Positions 26,812-35,167 of a stretch of DNA of 64,000 nt are shown piece after piece. Position 1 is the first letter of the stretch. Each line of letters starts with the position of its first letter. This stretch comes from Halovulum marinum. Lineage in GTDB: Bacteria > Pseudomonadota > Alphaproteobacteria > Rhodobacterales > Rhodobacteraceae. The notes beneath the pieces are model-generated. The model was not told where the DNA came from. It saw nothing but the letters and a program-made list of their open reading frames with translations, and made no database searches. Both the position numbers and the translations under genes were made by a program. Location of the stretch: assembly GCF_009697225.1 (NCBI RefSeq), contig NZ_WIND01000012.1, forward strand, positions 59,568 to 123,567. The letters run 5' to 3'.

Positions 26812-28395
26812 TCAGTTCTTCGCCACGTCGCCCAGCAGCAGGAAGAACGAGGGCTGGAGGCTGAAGTTCTCGACCCGGTCGCTGGTCACCGCGTTCTGCT
26901 TCCAGTTCGCGACGAACACCCAGGGTGCATCCTCCTGCACGATCTCCTGCATCTGCTTGTAGAGCCCGGCGCGTTCCTCCTGATCGGTCGAGACGCGGGC
27001 CTGCTCCAGCAGCGCGTCGACCTCCTCGTTCGAGTAGTAGCCAGAGTTGAAGCCGCCCGACTCGGGCCAGGCCTCGGTCCGCAGCGCAAGGTAGGGCAGC
27101 GTGTCGGGATCGTTGGTCATCCACGCCATCTCGGCCATGTCGGCCTTGCCCTCCAGACCGGGATTCACCTCGCCCAGGAAGGTGTTCCACTCGTAGGTCT
27201 CGATGCTGACGTCGAAGCCCACCGCCTCCAGGTCCGCCTGGATCGCGGTGCCCATGGCCACCGGGTCCAGCATCCCCGAGCCGCCCTCGGTGACATAGAA
27301 GGTCAGTTCCGCGCCCTCGGCCCCGGCCTCGGCGATCAGTTCCTTCGCCTTCTCGGGATCGTAGGGATAGGGCTCCAGCGCGTCGTTGTAGGCCCAGGCG
27401 AAGGCCGGCGGGGTCGGCCCGGCGGCGACCTCGGCGGTGCCCTCCAGCACGTCGTTCACGATCGCGGCCTTGTTGACCGCGTAGTTCGCCGCCTGCCGCA
27501 CGCGCTTGTCGGCGAACGGGCCTTCCTTGGCGTTGAGGATCAGGAACCAGACGTGCGGGCCGGCCTGCTCGTGCACGGTGAACCGGTCGTCCTGGAACTC
27601 CGACAGCGAGACCGGCGGCACCTCGACCATCAGGTCGATCCCGCCTGCCAGCATCTCGGCGGTGCGGGTGTTGGCGTCGGTGATCGGGCGGAACACGACG
27701 GCCTCAAGCTCCGGCGCGCCGTCCCAGTAGTCCGGGTTGGCCTCGACCACCACTGCCTCGTTCGAGCGCCACTCGGCGAAGGTGAACGGCCCGGTGCCCG
27801 ACGGGTTGCGCCCGAACTCCGCGCCATGCTGCTCGACCGCGGCGGGCGAGACGATCAGCCCGGTCGGATAGGCCAGGTTCGACAGGAACGGCGCATAGGG
27901 CGCGTTCAGCGTGAACTTCACCGTCAGCGGGTCCACCGCCTCGACCGTCTCGACCGCCGAGAAGAAGAACGCCAGCGGGAACGGGCCGGTGTCGTAGTAG
28001 GGGTGATCCTCGTTCAGCATGCGCTCGAAGTTGAACACCACCGCGTCGGCGTCGAAGTCGCTGCCGTCGTGGAACTTCACCCCCTCGCGCAGGGTGAACG
28101 TGTACTCGGTGCCGTCGTCGCTGATCTCCCATCCCGTGGCCAGCGCCGGCTCCACTTCCAGCGTGCCGTCCTTGTAGCGCACCAGCCCGTCGTAGACGTT
28201 CATCAGGATGCGGAAATCGTTCACTGCCGTCACCGCCGCCGGGTCCAGCGCCTTCGGCTCGGCGATCTGGCCGACGATCAGCACGCCCGGAGGCGTCTGC
28301 GCGACCGCGCCGGTCACGCCGCCCAGCGCCAGGCTCAGGGCGGTTCCCGCGACCAGAAGGCCGCGCCGGGTCATTCCAAAGGGGGACTTCAGCAT
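26812..28395 (-). CDS. Solute-binding protein, family 5, with Tat-type signal
   Basis: A 527-residue periplasmic binding protein. The N-terminus has a twin-arginine pattern (MTRRGLLVAGTALSLALGG), so Tat export is likely. The family-5 body follows: EPKALDPAAVTAVND, LREGVKFHDGSDFDADAVVFN, GTGPFTFAEWRSNE. AGGAGAGGTGAG precedes the ATG at 28395. It is the first gene of the second Opp operon and its promoter region contains two copies of the TTATCATGATAA operator. A palindrome CCCCGCGCGGGG (26782-26793) in the following spacer may mark mRNA processing. Confidence 0.92.
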   Translation of the reverse strand: MLKSPFGMTRRGLLVAGTALSLALGGVTGAVAQTPPGVLIVGQIAEPKALDPAAVTAVNDFRILMNVYDGLVRYKDGTLEVEPALATGWEISDDGTEYTFTLREGVKFHDGSDFDADAVVFNFERMLNEDHPYYDTGPFPLAFFFSAVETVEAVDPLTVKFTLNAPYAPFLSNLAYPTGLIVSPAAVEQHGAEFGRNPSGTGPFTFAEWRSNEAVVVEANPDYWDGAPELEAVVFRPITDANTRTAEMLAGGIDLMVEVPPVSLSEFQDDRFTVHEQAGPHVWFLILNAKEGPFADKRVRQAANYAVNKAAIVNDVLEGTAEVAAGPTPPAFAWAYNDALEPYPYDPEKAKELIAEAGAEGAELTFYVTEGGSGMLDPVAMGTAIQADLEAVGFDVSIETYEWNTFLGEVNPGLEGKADMAEMAWMTNDPDTLPYLALRTEAWPESGGFNSGYYSNEEVDALLEQARVSTDQEERAGLYKQMQEIVQEDAPWVFVANWKQNAVTSDRVENFSLQPSFFLLLGDVAKN

Positions 28396-28420
28396 CTCAC
28401 CTCTCCTGTGCCGTTTTCGG

Positions 28421-28440
28421 CAATTTATCATGATAAATTG
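28421..28440. promoter_or_regulatory. Operator A of the second GntR regulator
   Basis: A perfect 20-base palindrome CAATTTATCATGATAAATTG in the divergent spacer between the binding-protein gene and the DUF1028 gene. It is AT-rich against a very GC-rich background. Related copies lie at 28449 and 30005, the latter directly before the GntR gene. Confidence 0.8.
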
Positions 28441-28448
28441 AATGAGGC

Positions 28449-28468
28449 CAAATTTTCATGATAAATTC
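28449..28468. promoter_or_regulatory. Operator B of the second GntR regulator
   Basis: A second copy, CAAATTTTCATGATAAATTC, shares the TCATGA centre and right half-site with operator A. The centre-to-centre distance is 28 bases, so the two copies are not an exact whole number of helical turns apart. It lies 26 bases before the DUF1028 start. Confidence 0.75.
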
Positions 28469-28494
28469 AACCCGCAAGCCAAGGGAGCGGGCAA

Positions 28495-29172
28495 ATGACC
28501 ATCTCGATACTGGCCTTTGACCGGAAAACGGGCAGCTACGGGGGCGCGGCCACCACCGGCAGCCTTTGCGTCGGGGGCTGGGTGCTGCGCGGCGATCCCG
28601 AATCGGGGCTGTCGGCCGCGCAGGGCTCGTTGCCCAGCACGCTCTGGGGAACCGGGGTTCTGGATCGGATGCGGGCCGGCACGTCCGCGCCCGATGCCGT
28701 CGCCGCCGTCACCGCGCCCGACGCCGGGCGCGCGCATCGCCAGTTGGCCGCGCTCGACCCGCAGGGCGGCACCGGCCACTTCACCGGTGCCGACAGCATC
28801 CCCGCCGCCGCCGCCCGGACCGCACCGGGCGTGGTCGTCGCCGGCAACCTGCTGTCGTCCGAGGCGGTGCTGGATGCCTGCCTGCAAGGCTTCCTGAACG
28901 CACAAGGCACCATGCCCGAGCGCCTGCTCGCCGCGCTGCGCGCCGCCTCGGACGCGGGCGGCGACAGCCGCGGCCTGCTGTCGGCGGCGCTGCTGGTGGT
29001 CGGCCGCGCCGCGCCGCCGCTGACCCTGCGCATCGACCATTCCGACACCCCGCTCGCCGATCTGACGGACCTGCACCGGCGCGCCACCACCGGCCACTAT
29101 GCCGACTGGGCGCGGCTGGTCCCGACGCTGGACGCGCCCGAGCGCGCCCAGCCGTGGCAGGCGCAGGGCTGA
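28495..29172 (+). CDS. DUF1028-family protein
   Basis: A 225-residue protein of the DUF1028 family (Ntn-hydrolase-like fold). Typical marks: ILAFDRKTGSYGGAATTGSLCVG at the N-terminus, LSAAQGSLPSTLWG and GVVVAGNLLSSEAVLDA in the middle. It has no signal peptide. It is divergent from the Opp binding protein and shares its operators, and it ends 15 bases before the convergent GntR gene. Members often sit next to peptide or amide transport genes; an amidase-like function is inferred only from fold. Confidence 0.87.
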   Translation: MTISILAFDRKTGSYGGAATTGSLCVGGWVLRGDPESGLSAAQGSLPSTLWGTGVLDRMRAGTSAPDAVAAVTAPDAGRAHRQLAALDPQGGTGHFTGADSIPAAAARTAPGVVVAGNLLSSEAVLDACLQGFLNAQGTMPERLLAALRAASDAGGDSRGLLSAALLVVGRAAPPLTLRIDHSDTPLADLTDLHRRATTGHYADWARLVPTLDAPERAQPWQAQG

Positions 29173-29187
29173 GAACCGGGCCGATCC

Positions 29188-29955
29188 TCAGCCGATGAAG
29201 CGCTTCATCACCACCGCTTCCTGATCCTCCATCAGCGCGCGCGCCATCTCCATGTGCGACGCCATCACCCGCCGCGCGGCCGCGCCGTCGCCGCGCTCCA
29301 GCGCCGCCAGCAGCTCGATCTGATGGCCGCGCCCGCGCTCCCACAATTCGTGGTTCGGCGAGGTGTAGAGCCGCTTGTAGACCGTCAGGTCCGCCAGGAT
29401 CTGCGCCATGAACCCGATGAAGAACCCCAGCATGGCGTTGCCGGCGAACTCCGCCAGCCGCGCATGGAAGGCCAGCGAATCGACATGCTGCGCGCGCTCC
29501 TCCTCGGCATCGACGGCCGGTTCGGCATAGCGCGCCATGATCGCCCGCAACTCGGCGACCTGCTCGGGCGAAAGCCTGCCGGCCAGCGTCGCGGCCAGTT
29601 CCGGCTCCAGCGCGATCCGCACCTGATAGATGTCGGCGATGGTGATGTTGCGGAAATAGAAGTAGTTCGCCAGCAGCGCGTGCGCCCGGTCCTTCGAGAC
29701 CGCGCCCACGAAACTGCCGCCGCCGGGTCCGGTCTTGGTCTCGACCAGACCCTGCGCCTGCAGGATCCGCATCGCCTCGCGGATCGTGCCCTTGGACATC
29801 CGGAAACGGGCGATCAGCTCGGCCTCGCCGGGCAGCCGGTCGCCGGGGTGCAGCCCCTGCTCCACCACCCAGTCCTTGATCGCCTCGGCCACGCGCACCG
29901 GCCGCGACTTGCGCGGCGCGCGGGCGCCGGTGCCGTGCCATGTGCTCGCCGTCAT
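29188..29955 (-). CDS. GntR-family transcriptional regulator, FCD subfamily (second)
   Basis: A 255-residue regulator with the winged helix at ~25-95 (PGDRLPGEAELIARFRMSKGTIREAMRILQAQGLV) and an FCD domain after it (ARYAEPAVDAEEERAQHVDSLAFHARLAEFAGN). ATG 29955 is chosen; longer forms would start inside the operator. Operator C lies 50 bases upstream and operators A and B in the neighbouring divergent promoter, so it likely controls itself, the Opp locus and DUF1028. It differs clearly in sequence and operator from the regulator at 7502. Confidence 0.9.
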   Translation of the reverse strand: MTASTWHGTGARAPRKSRPVRVAEAIKDWVVEQGLHPGDRLPGEAELIARFRMSKGTIREAMRILQAQGLVETKTGPGGGSFVGAVSKDRAHALLANYFYFRNITIADIYQVRIALEPELAATLAGRLSPEQVAELRAIMARYAEPAVDAEEERAQHVDSLAFHARLAEFAGNAMLGFFIGFMAQILADLTVYKRLYTSPNHELWERGRGHQIELLAALERGDGAAARRVMASHMEMARALMEDQEAVVMKRFIG

Positions 29956-30004
29956 CCCGACCCCTGCCTGACCCTGTAAGGTTATCCGCTGCCCCGCAGG
30001 AAAC

Positions 30005-30024
30005 CGATTCATCATGATAAATTC
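30005..30024. promoter_or_regulatory. Operator C of the second GntR regulator
   Basis: CGATTCATCATGATAAATTC has the same TCATGA centre and right half-site as the copies at 28421 and 28449. It lies 50 bases upstream of the GntR start and is placed for autoregulation. Confidence 0.75.
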
Positions 30025-30057
30025 AAGGGCGCGGCCCCGGACGGCGGACGGCGATCC

Positions 30058-30119
30058 GCTTCGCCGATCGCTGTGCGCTTCGGTGACCGGCTTCGCCGAT
30101 CGCTGTGCGCTTCGGTGAC
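30058..30119 (+). repeat. Tandem 30-base direct repeat (two copies)
   Basis: Two identical 30-base units (30058-30087 and 30090-30119) start GCTTCGCCGATCG and end GCTTCGGTGAC, separated by 2 bases. Neither unit is in a recognised gene. Two copies are too few for a CRISPR array. Confidence 0.85.
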
Positions 30120-30293
30120 AGCGGCGCGGTTGCGCGCGCATCTGGCGATCGAGTGCCCGCGGTCATGCGACCGAAGTGCAAGGCGCGGCGGCGGAGGATC
30201 GTAGCGTCACGCGACAGCGGACCGGCCGGACGGTCCCTCCTTCATCTGGGCGAACGCCGCAGCCGGCCCCTGCACCGACCCGGGCGCCGCAGC

Positions 30294-31337
30294 TCAGATG
30301 ATCTCGTCCTCGTCGAACAGCGGGTCTGCGCGCATCTGTGCCGCCAGATCGTCAACCGTGGCCTCGGCGTCGTCGCTCGCGCGGACGGCGGCGATGTGGA
30401 AGACCGCGTCGCCCTCGTTGACGATGGGCATCATCGCCCGGCCGATGATGATCCCGTCCATGACCGCCTTGATCGGCAGATCCTTCTCGCCGAACGGGTC
30501 CGACACCGCCCCGAGCACGGTGCCTGCGGCGACGATGTCGCCTTCGCGCCTGAACGCGCGCAACAGGCCGCCGACGGGGGCGCGCACCCACCGGCTGCGG
30601 TCGCAGCGCAGGGACCGGGCGCGCGCCGCCGCACCGCGTTTCGCCGGCAACATCTCCAGGTGCCGCATCGTCCTCAGGATCCCCGACACGCCGACGCGAA
30701 CGGCCAGCTCGTCGAACCGCAGACCCTCTCCGGCCTCGTAGAGCAGCACGTCGACGCCCAGTTCCGCCGCGCTGCCGCGCAACGAGCCGTCGCGGACCGG
30801 CGAGGTCAGGATGACCGGCGCGCCGAACGCCCGCGCCAGGTCCAGCATCTTCGGATTGTCGGGGCTGATCCGGATCTGCGGCAGGTTCGTGCGGTGCACC
30901 GCGGCCGAATGCAGGTCGATGCCGACATCGCTGCGCGCGACGATCTCGGTGGTGAAGACATCGGCCAGCCGCGCCGCCAGCGATCCGCTGTCGCTGCCCG
31001 GAAAGCACCGGTTCAGATCGCGCCGGTCCGGCAGGTAGCGCGAGTGATTCAGAAACCCGTAGGTGTTCACGATCGGCACCACCAGCAGGGTTCCGCGCAC
31101 CGATTTCAGATCCCGCGTGCGCAGCAGCCGGCGCACGATCTCGACGCCGATCACCTCGTCTCCGTGGACGCTGGCGCTGACGAACAGCGTCGGGCCCGCG
31201 CGCCGGCCGTGGACCACGTGGACCGACATCGTCACCGGCGTGTGGTCCGACAGCACGCTGACGGGCAGCTCGATGGTGCGGCGCTCGCCGGCCGCGACCG
31301 TGTGGCCGCCGATCCCGAATTCGGGACGCCTGGCCAT
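30294..31337 (-). CDS. Succinylglutamate desuccinylase/aspartoacylase family hydrolase (second)
   Basis: A 347-residue zinc hydrolase. SVHGDEVIG gives the zinc His and Glu, DLNRCFPG the substrate motif, and GIDLHSAA the third zinc ligand. Start chosen at ATG 31337 (MARRPEFGIGGHTVAAGE), where family similarity begins; GTG 31415 would add 26 residues. This subfamily often accompanies ABC transport genes and deacylates N-acyl compounds. It resembles the gene at 14927 in family but not closely in sequence, so the two Opp loci each carry their own deacylase. Confidence 0.88.
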   Translation of the reverse strand: MARRPEFGIGGHTVAAGERRTIELPVSVLSDHTPVTMSVHVVHGRRAGPTLFVSASVHGDEVIGVEIVRRLLRTRDLKSVRGTLLVVPIVNTYGFLNHSRYLPDRRDLNRCFPGSDSGSLAARLADVFTTEIVARSDVGIDLHSAAVHRTNLPQIRISPDNPKMLDLARAFGAPVILTSPVRDGSLRGSAAELGVDVLLYEAGEGLRFDELAVRVGVSGILRTMRHLEMLPAKRGAAARARSLRCDRSRWVRAPVGGLLRAFRREGDIVAAGTVLGAVSDPFGEKDLPIKAVMDGIIIGRAMMPIVNEGDAVFHIAAVRASDDAEATVDDLAAQMRADPLFDEDEII

Positions 31338-31722
31338 CAGCGCCGCCCGCGGAAGGTGGTCCGGGCGTTCGGCGCCGTGACCTGGGCCAGCAAGACGATC
31401 TGCATTTGATTCCACCTCTCGCGCTCCCGGCGCCGGCCTGACCCGACGTCAGGCAGCGCGCGGCCGCAGACATGTGCGCCGTACGTTGCCGCTGTCTTAG
31501 CAGATGCCCGCGGCGCTTGGCTTGCCCAAACGCCAGCCCTGCAGGACTTTGGCCCGACCCTGGCCTCTGACCGGGCGGATTGCCGTCCGGCCCGGTCTGC
31601 GGCCGGCGCCCCGGCACGCGGCGTCTGCACCGTTAACCGTCCGTTCGGGTTCGAGGCGATATCACCAGGTCTGAACGAAATCCGGTGCCACGCCGATGCG
31701 GGGCACGCCAAGGCGGTGCAGC
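31338..31722. other. Divergent intergenic region with one inverted repeat
   Basis: This 385-base spacer lies between the AstE-like gene (minus) and the GGDEF/EAL gene (plus). The clearest element is the dyad GCCTGAC-CCGAC-GTCAGGC (31436-31454), a 7-bp stem that could be an operator. No coding region or RNA gene is evident in the rest. Confidence 0.5.
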
Positions 31723-34335
31723 ATGCATTATCCCGTACCCGAGAATGAATCCGCGCGTCTGGCCTCGTTGCTGGACCTCGGGCTGCAGGACGCGACCGGC
31801 TCGCCCGAATTCGATGCCATCGCGAACCTCGCCGCGGATGTTCTCGAATGCCCGATGGCGCTGATCTCGCTGATCGGCGAAAGCGAGCAATGGTTCAAGG
31901 CCAGGTTCGGCCTCGACGCCGACGTGTCGCCGCGCGAGCTGGCGTTCTGCAACTACACGATCCTGGACCGCCAGCCGCTGATCGTCAGCGACGCCCGCAA
32001 GGACGCGCGTTTCCGGAACAACCCGCTGGTCGTGGGAGAGCCCAACCTCGTCTTCTACGCCGGCGCGCCGATCTCGATCGACGGCACCCACAACCTCGGC
32101 ACGCTGTGCGTGCTCGACACGCGGCCGCGCCGGATGAGCGACCTGCAGATGAAGCGGCTGCGCAGCCTCGCCCGGGCGGCCGAGGGGCTGATCGCCGCCT
32201 ACAGCAGCCGGCGCCAGGCCGAGCGCGCCCGGCTGAGCGAACAGACCAAGGGCCAGGAACTGACCCGCGTGGCGTCGCTTCTGGACCAGATCACGAAACT
32301 GTCCGGCGTCGGCGGCTGGGAGCTGGAACTCGCGCCGCAGAAACTGACCTGGACCGACGAGACCAAACGGATCCACGAAGTGCCCCCGGATTTCGAGCCG
32401 CAACTCGACGGGGCCATCGACTTCTACGCCCCCGAAGCGCAGCCGCTGATCACCAGGGCGATGAACGACGCGCTTCACGGCGGGGCCAGCTGGGACCTGG
32501 AACTGCCGATGGTGACGGCGAAGGGGCGCCAGATCTGGGTCCGCGCGGCCGGCGGCCCGACCTACAAGGACGGGGTGATGGTCAGCCTGATCGGCGCCTT
32601 CCAGGACATCTCGGAACGCAAGCGCACCGAGGCGCGAATCCGCGACTCCGAGACGGCCGCGCACGCACGGACCGAGGAGCTGCGCACGGTCCTCGACAAC
32701 ATGGAAGAGGGCGTGAGCGTCTTCGATGCCGACGCCAACCTGACGATCTGGAACCGGAAATACATCGAGATCTTCGGGAAGCCCGCGGGCGAGGTGTATC
32801 AGGGCGTGCCCTTTCGCCGGCTTCTGGAACGCGAGATGGACCGGGGCGACTTTACCGGGGACATCGACAAGCACCTGCGTGAGCTTTCCGACCGGCTCGA
32901 CCGGCAGGTGTCGGTGGTCTGCCAGTTGCGCACGAACAGCAGCCGGATCATCAACTCCACCCATGCCCCGTTGCCGGGCGGGGGCTGGGTCGGCACCCAT
33001 TCCGACGTGACCGACCGGGTCCTCGAGGCCGAACGCACCGAACACGCCTCGCGCCACGATGCCCTGACCGGGCTGCCAAACCGGCTGGCGTTCAACGCGC
33101 GGATGGACGCCATCCGGGCCGAGAACCACGCCAGCGACCGGTCGCTGGTGCTGATGCTGGTGGATCTCGACAGGTTCAAGGAGGCCAACGACACCTTCGG
33201 CCATCTGGTCGGCGACGCGCTGCTGAAAGGCACCGCCGACCGCCTGCGGGCCTGCGTCCGGAAGGGCGATCTGGTGGCGCGCCTGGGCGGCGACGAGTTC
33301 GCCATCGTCATCGAATGCGACCGCCGCCAGGCGCTCGCCCTGGCCGAGCGGATCGCGGGGACCGTCAGCCAGGAAATGCGCCGGCCGTTCGCGATCGACG
33401 GCAACCGCCCGGCAATCGGCGCGAGCATCGGGTTCTGCGTCGTGCCCGCCGACGACTTCGAGGTCGACGAGATCATGACCCGCGCCGACGGCGCGCTTTA
33501 CAAGGTGAAGGCGGACGGCCGCGGCGGCTACCAGGTCTATGACGAGGCGCTCACCGAGCAGGCCTCGGCGCTGCGCCGGCAGCGCACGGCGGTCGACGCA
33601 GCGGTGCGCCTGCAGAACCTGGAGCTGGAATTCCAGCCCATCTACGACCTGCGTTCGCGGCGGCTTTGCGGCGCCGAGGCGCTGGTCCGGCCGGCGCAGC
33701 GGGGCGTCGCCGGTCTGTGCGCTTCGGAACTGCTCCGCATCGCCGAGGAAACCGGGACCATCGACGAGATCGGGTCCTGGATCCTCGAAGAAAGCCTGCG
33801 GGAGGCCGCCGGCTGGAATGCCGATCTTTCGGTCTCGGTGGATGTCTCGCCGCGGCAGCTGGGCACCGGGCGTCTGCACGATCGGATCCGCGACCTGCTG
33901 GAGCACTTGCAGTTCCCCGCCGCGCGGCTGGAGCTGGAGATCCCCGAGGGCGCGTTCCTGTCCGGCGATGCCGGCGCGCTCGGGGAACTTCACGACATCC
34001 GCGCGCTCGGCGCGCGCATCGTTCTGGACGATTTCGGCAGCGCGAACGCCTCGCTGGCCTGCCTGCGCCACTTCCCGTTCGACAAGATCAAGATCGACCG
34101 GTCGTTCGTGGGGCTGTCGGCAACCGAGAGCCACGCCCGGGCGATGATCGGCGCGCTCGTGACCCTCGCGACGGACCTGGGCATGCAGACCACGGCCGCG
34201 GGCATCGCGACCGCCGACTGTCTGCGCGACATCGCGGCGCTGGGATGCACCTTCGGACAGGGCCGCCACCTTTCGCGCCCGCTGAGCGCGCGCGCGTTCC
34301 GGAAGTCCAGCCTGCCGCTGCGCGATGTGGCGTGA
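31723..34335 (+). CDS. GAF/PAS diguanylate cyclase with degenerate EAL domain
   Basis: An ~870-residue cytoplasmic signalling protein: GAF (~25-165), two PAS-like regions (~185-320 and ~330-440), GGDEF (~450-605) and EAL (~625-865). The cyclase motif GGDEF is intact at ~522-526, and the product-inhibition site RKGD lies exactly five residues before it. The EAL domain keeps EAL, LEIPE, DDFG, KID and QG, but the VNxS asparagine is Asp (VDVSP) and the EGVE glutamate is Ala (AAGIAT). Family knowledge says both matter for metal binding or catalysis, so c-di-GMP hydrolysis is doubtful and net synthesis or binding is likely. Start 31723 follows AAGGCGG; 31696 is an alternative. Confidence 0.9.
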   Translation: MHYPVPENESARLASLLDLGLQDATGSPEFDAIANLAADVLECPMALISLIGESEQWFKARFGLDADVSPRELAFCNYTILDRQPLIVSDARKDARFRNNPLVVGEPNLVFYAGAPISIDGTHNLGTLCVLDTRPRRMSDLQMKRLRSLARAAEGLIAAYSSRRQAERARLSEQTKGQELTRVASLLDQITKLSGVGGWELELAPQKLTWTDETKRIHEVPPDFEPQLDGAIDFYAPEAQPLITRAMNDALHGGASWDLELPMVTAKGRQIWVRAAGGPTYKDGVMVSLIGAFQDISERKRTEARIRDSETAAHARTEELRTVLDNMEEGVSVFDADANLTIWNRKYIEIFGKPAGEVYQGVPFRRLLEREMDRGDFTGDIDKHLRELSDRLDRQVSVVCQLRTNSSRIINSTHAPLPGGGWVGTHSDVTDRVLEAERTEHASRHDALTGLPNRLAFNARMDAIRAENHASDRSLVLMLVDLDRFKEANDTFGHLVGDALLKGTADRLRACVRKGDLVARLGGDEFAIVIECDRRQALALAERIAGTVSQEMRRPFAIDGNRPAIGASIGFCVVPADDFEVDEIMTRADGALYKVKADGRGGYQVYDEALTEQASALRRQRTAVDAAVRLQNLELEFQPIYDLRSRRLCGAEALVRPAQRGVAGLCASELLRIAEETGTIDEIGSWILEESLREAAGWNADLSVSVDVSPRQLGTGRLHDRIRDLLEHLQFPAARLELEIPEGAFLSGDAGALGELHDIRALGARIVLDDFGSANASLACLRHFPFDKIKIDRSFVGLSATESHARAMIGALVTLATDLGMQTTAAGIATADCLRDIAALGCTFGQGRHLSRPLSARAFRKSSLPLRDVA

Positions 34336-34382
34336 CACGCCGCCGCTCGCGGTGACGTGATCCTGCACGGGCGGATGCGGCC

Positions 34383-34413
34383 TTGAGTCTGTAGTCGCTA
34401 CAGGAGTTATCAA
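34383..34413 (+). promoter_or_regulatory. MerR-type promoter with dyad operator
   Basis: The -35-like TTGAGT (34383-34388) and -10-like TATCAA (34408-34413) are 19 bases apart, and the spacer holds the dyad CTGTAG-TCG-CTACAG (34389-34403). Overlong 19-base spacers with a dyad inside are the hallmark of MerR-family metal-responsive promoters; this version looks most like CadR/PbrR-type boxes. It directly precedes the MerB-like gene. Confidence 0.82.
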
Positions 34414-34440
34414 CGGGTTCCCAACCGAACGGAGGCCCCG

Positions 34441-35142
34441 ATGACGGAAGCAGCAGACGCCCGGCGCGCGCCGGAGCTCGAGCCCGACCCGCTTGTTGCA
34501 CAGCTTGCGCACCTGTTTCCCCCGCTGGACCGGACGGCAAGGCGGATCGCCCTGGCGACGTACCGCCTGCTCGCACGGCAGGATCGGGCGACACCGGACG
34601 AGATCGCGGCGGCCGCGGGGGTCGCGACCGGCACGGTGGGCGAAGAGATCGAACTCTGGCCGGGGGTCTTCCGCGACGGCGACGGCGCGGTGATCGGCTT
34701 CTGGGGACTGACCGGGCACGCGATGCCGCACCGGCTGACGCTGTCCGGCGGGTGCGCGCGCTACACCTGGTGCGCCTGGGACGCGCTGTTCATTCCGGAC
34801 CTGCTCGGGACAACTGCGCAGGTAGACTCGAGCACACCGCTCGACGGCAGGCCGGTGGGCCTGCAGGTGTCGCCGCTCGGGGCGCGGCCGCTCGATCCGG
34901 GCCAGCCACCGCTGCACGTCAGCTTCCGGCTTCCTGCGGCGGCGGCGTGGCAGGAGGACGTCGTCACCACATTCTGCCACCACGTCTTCTTCCTGTTCGA
35001 GGACGAGGTCGCCCGCTGGCTTGCGGATCATCCCGGCACGGTGGCGCTGCCGCTCGACGACGCCTTCCGGGCCGGCCGCCAGAAGAACGCGCACCAGTTC
35101 GGGCGGCGCGCGCCCGCGGCGGATCCGCCCTCGGGGTTCTGA
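34441..35142 (+). CDS. Alkylmercury lyase (MerB)-like protein
   Basis: A 233-residue protein resembling MerB, which cleaves the carbon-mercury bond of organomercurials. An N-terminal helical winged domain (~15-75) is followed by the catalytic core: C111-A-W-D114 in CARYTWCAWDALFIP matches MerB Cys96/Asp99, and C179 in TTFCHHVFFLF matches Cys159. The MerB Cys117 position is Ser (DSSTP). The promoter carries a MerR-type operator and GGAGG precedes the ATG. No merR, merA or transporter gene is nearby, so the reduced-mercury steps must be encoded elsewhere or the enzyme acts on another organometal (inference). Converges on the sugar permease gene. Confidence 0.85.
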   Translation: MTEAADARRAPELEPDPLVAQLAHLFPPLDRTARRIALATYRLLARQDRATPDEIAAAAGVATGTVGEEIELWPGVFRDGDGAVIGFWGLTGHAMPHRLTLSGGCARYTWCAWDALFIPDLLGTTAQVDSSTPLDGRPVGLQVSPLGARPLDPGQPPLHVSFRLPAAAAWQEDVVTTFCHHVFFLFEDEVARWLADHPGTVALPLDDAFRAGRQKNAHQFGRRAPAADPPSGF

Positions 35143-35167
35143 TCGCCCGCGGCCCGCGCCGCGCCGC

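Larger units (their letters stand above)
29956..30293. other. Intergenic region with operator and direct repeat
   Basis: This 338-base gap separates the GntR gene from the AstE-like gene. It holds operator C (30005-30024) and a 30-base direct repeat (30058-30119). From 30120 to 30293 I see no gene, hairpin or clear promoter. Confidence 0.6.

Noticed and set aside
30058..30119. Possible CRISPR array
   Set aside because: Only two repeat units with a 2-base spacer and no cas genes.
31633..35094. 1153-residue minus-strand frame
   Set aside because: Antisense to the GGDEF/EAL and MerB-like genes; no recognisable domain.
34441..35142. Complete mercury-resistance operon
   Set aside because: Only the MerB-like gene and a MerR-type promoter are present; no merR, merA, merT or merP gene nearby.
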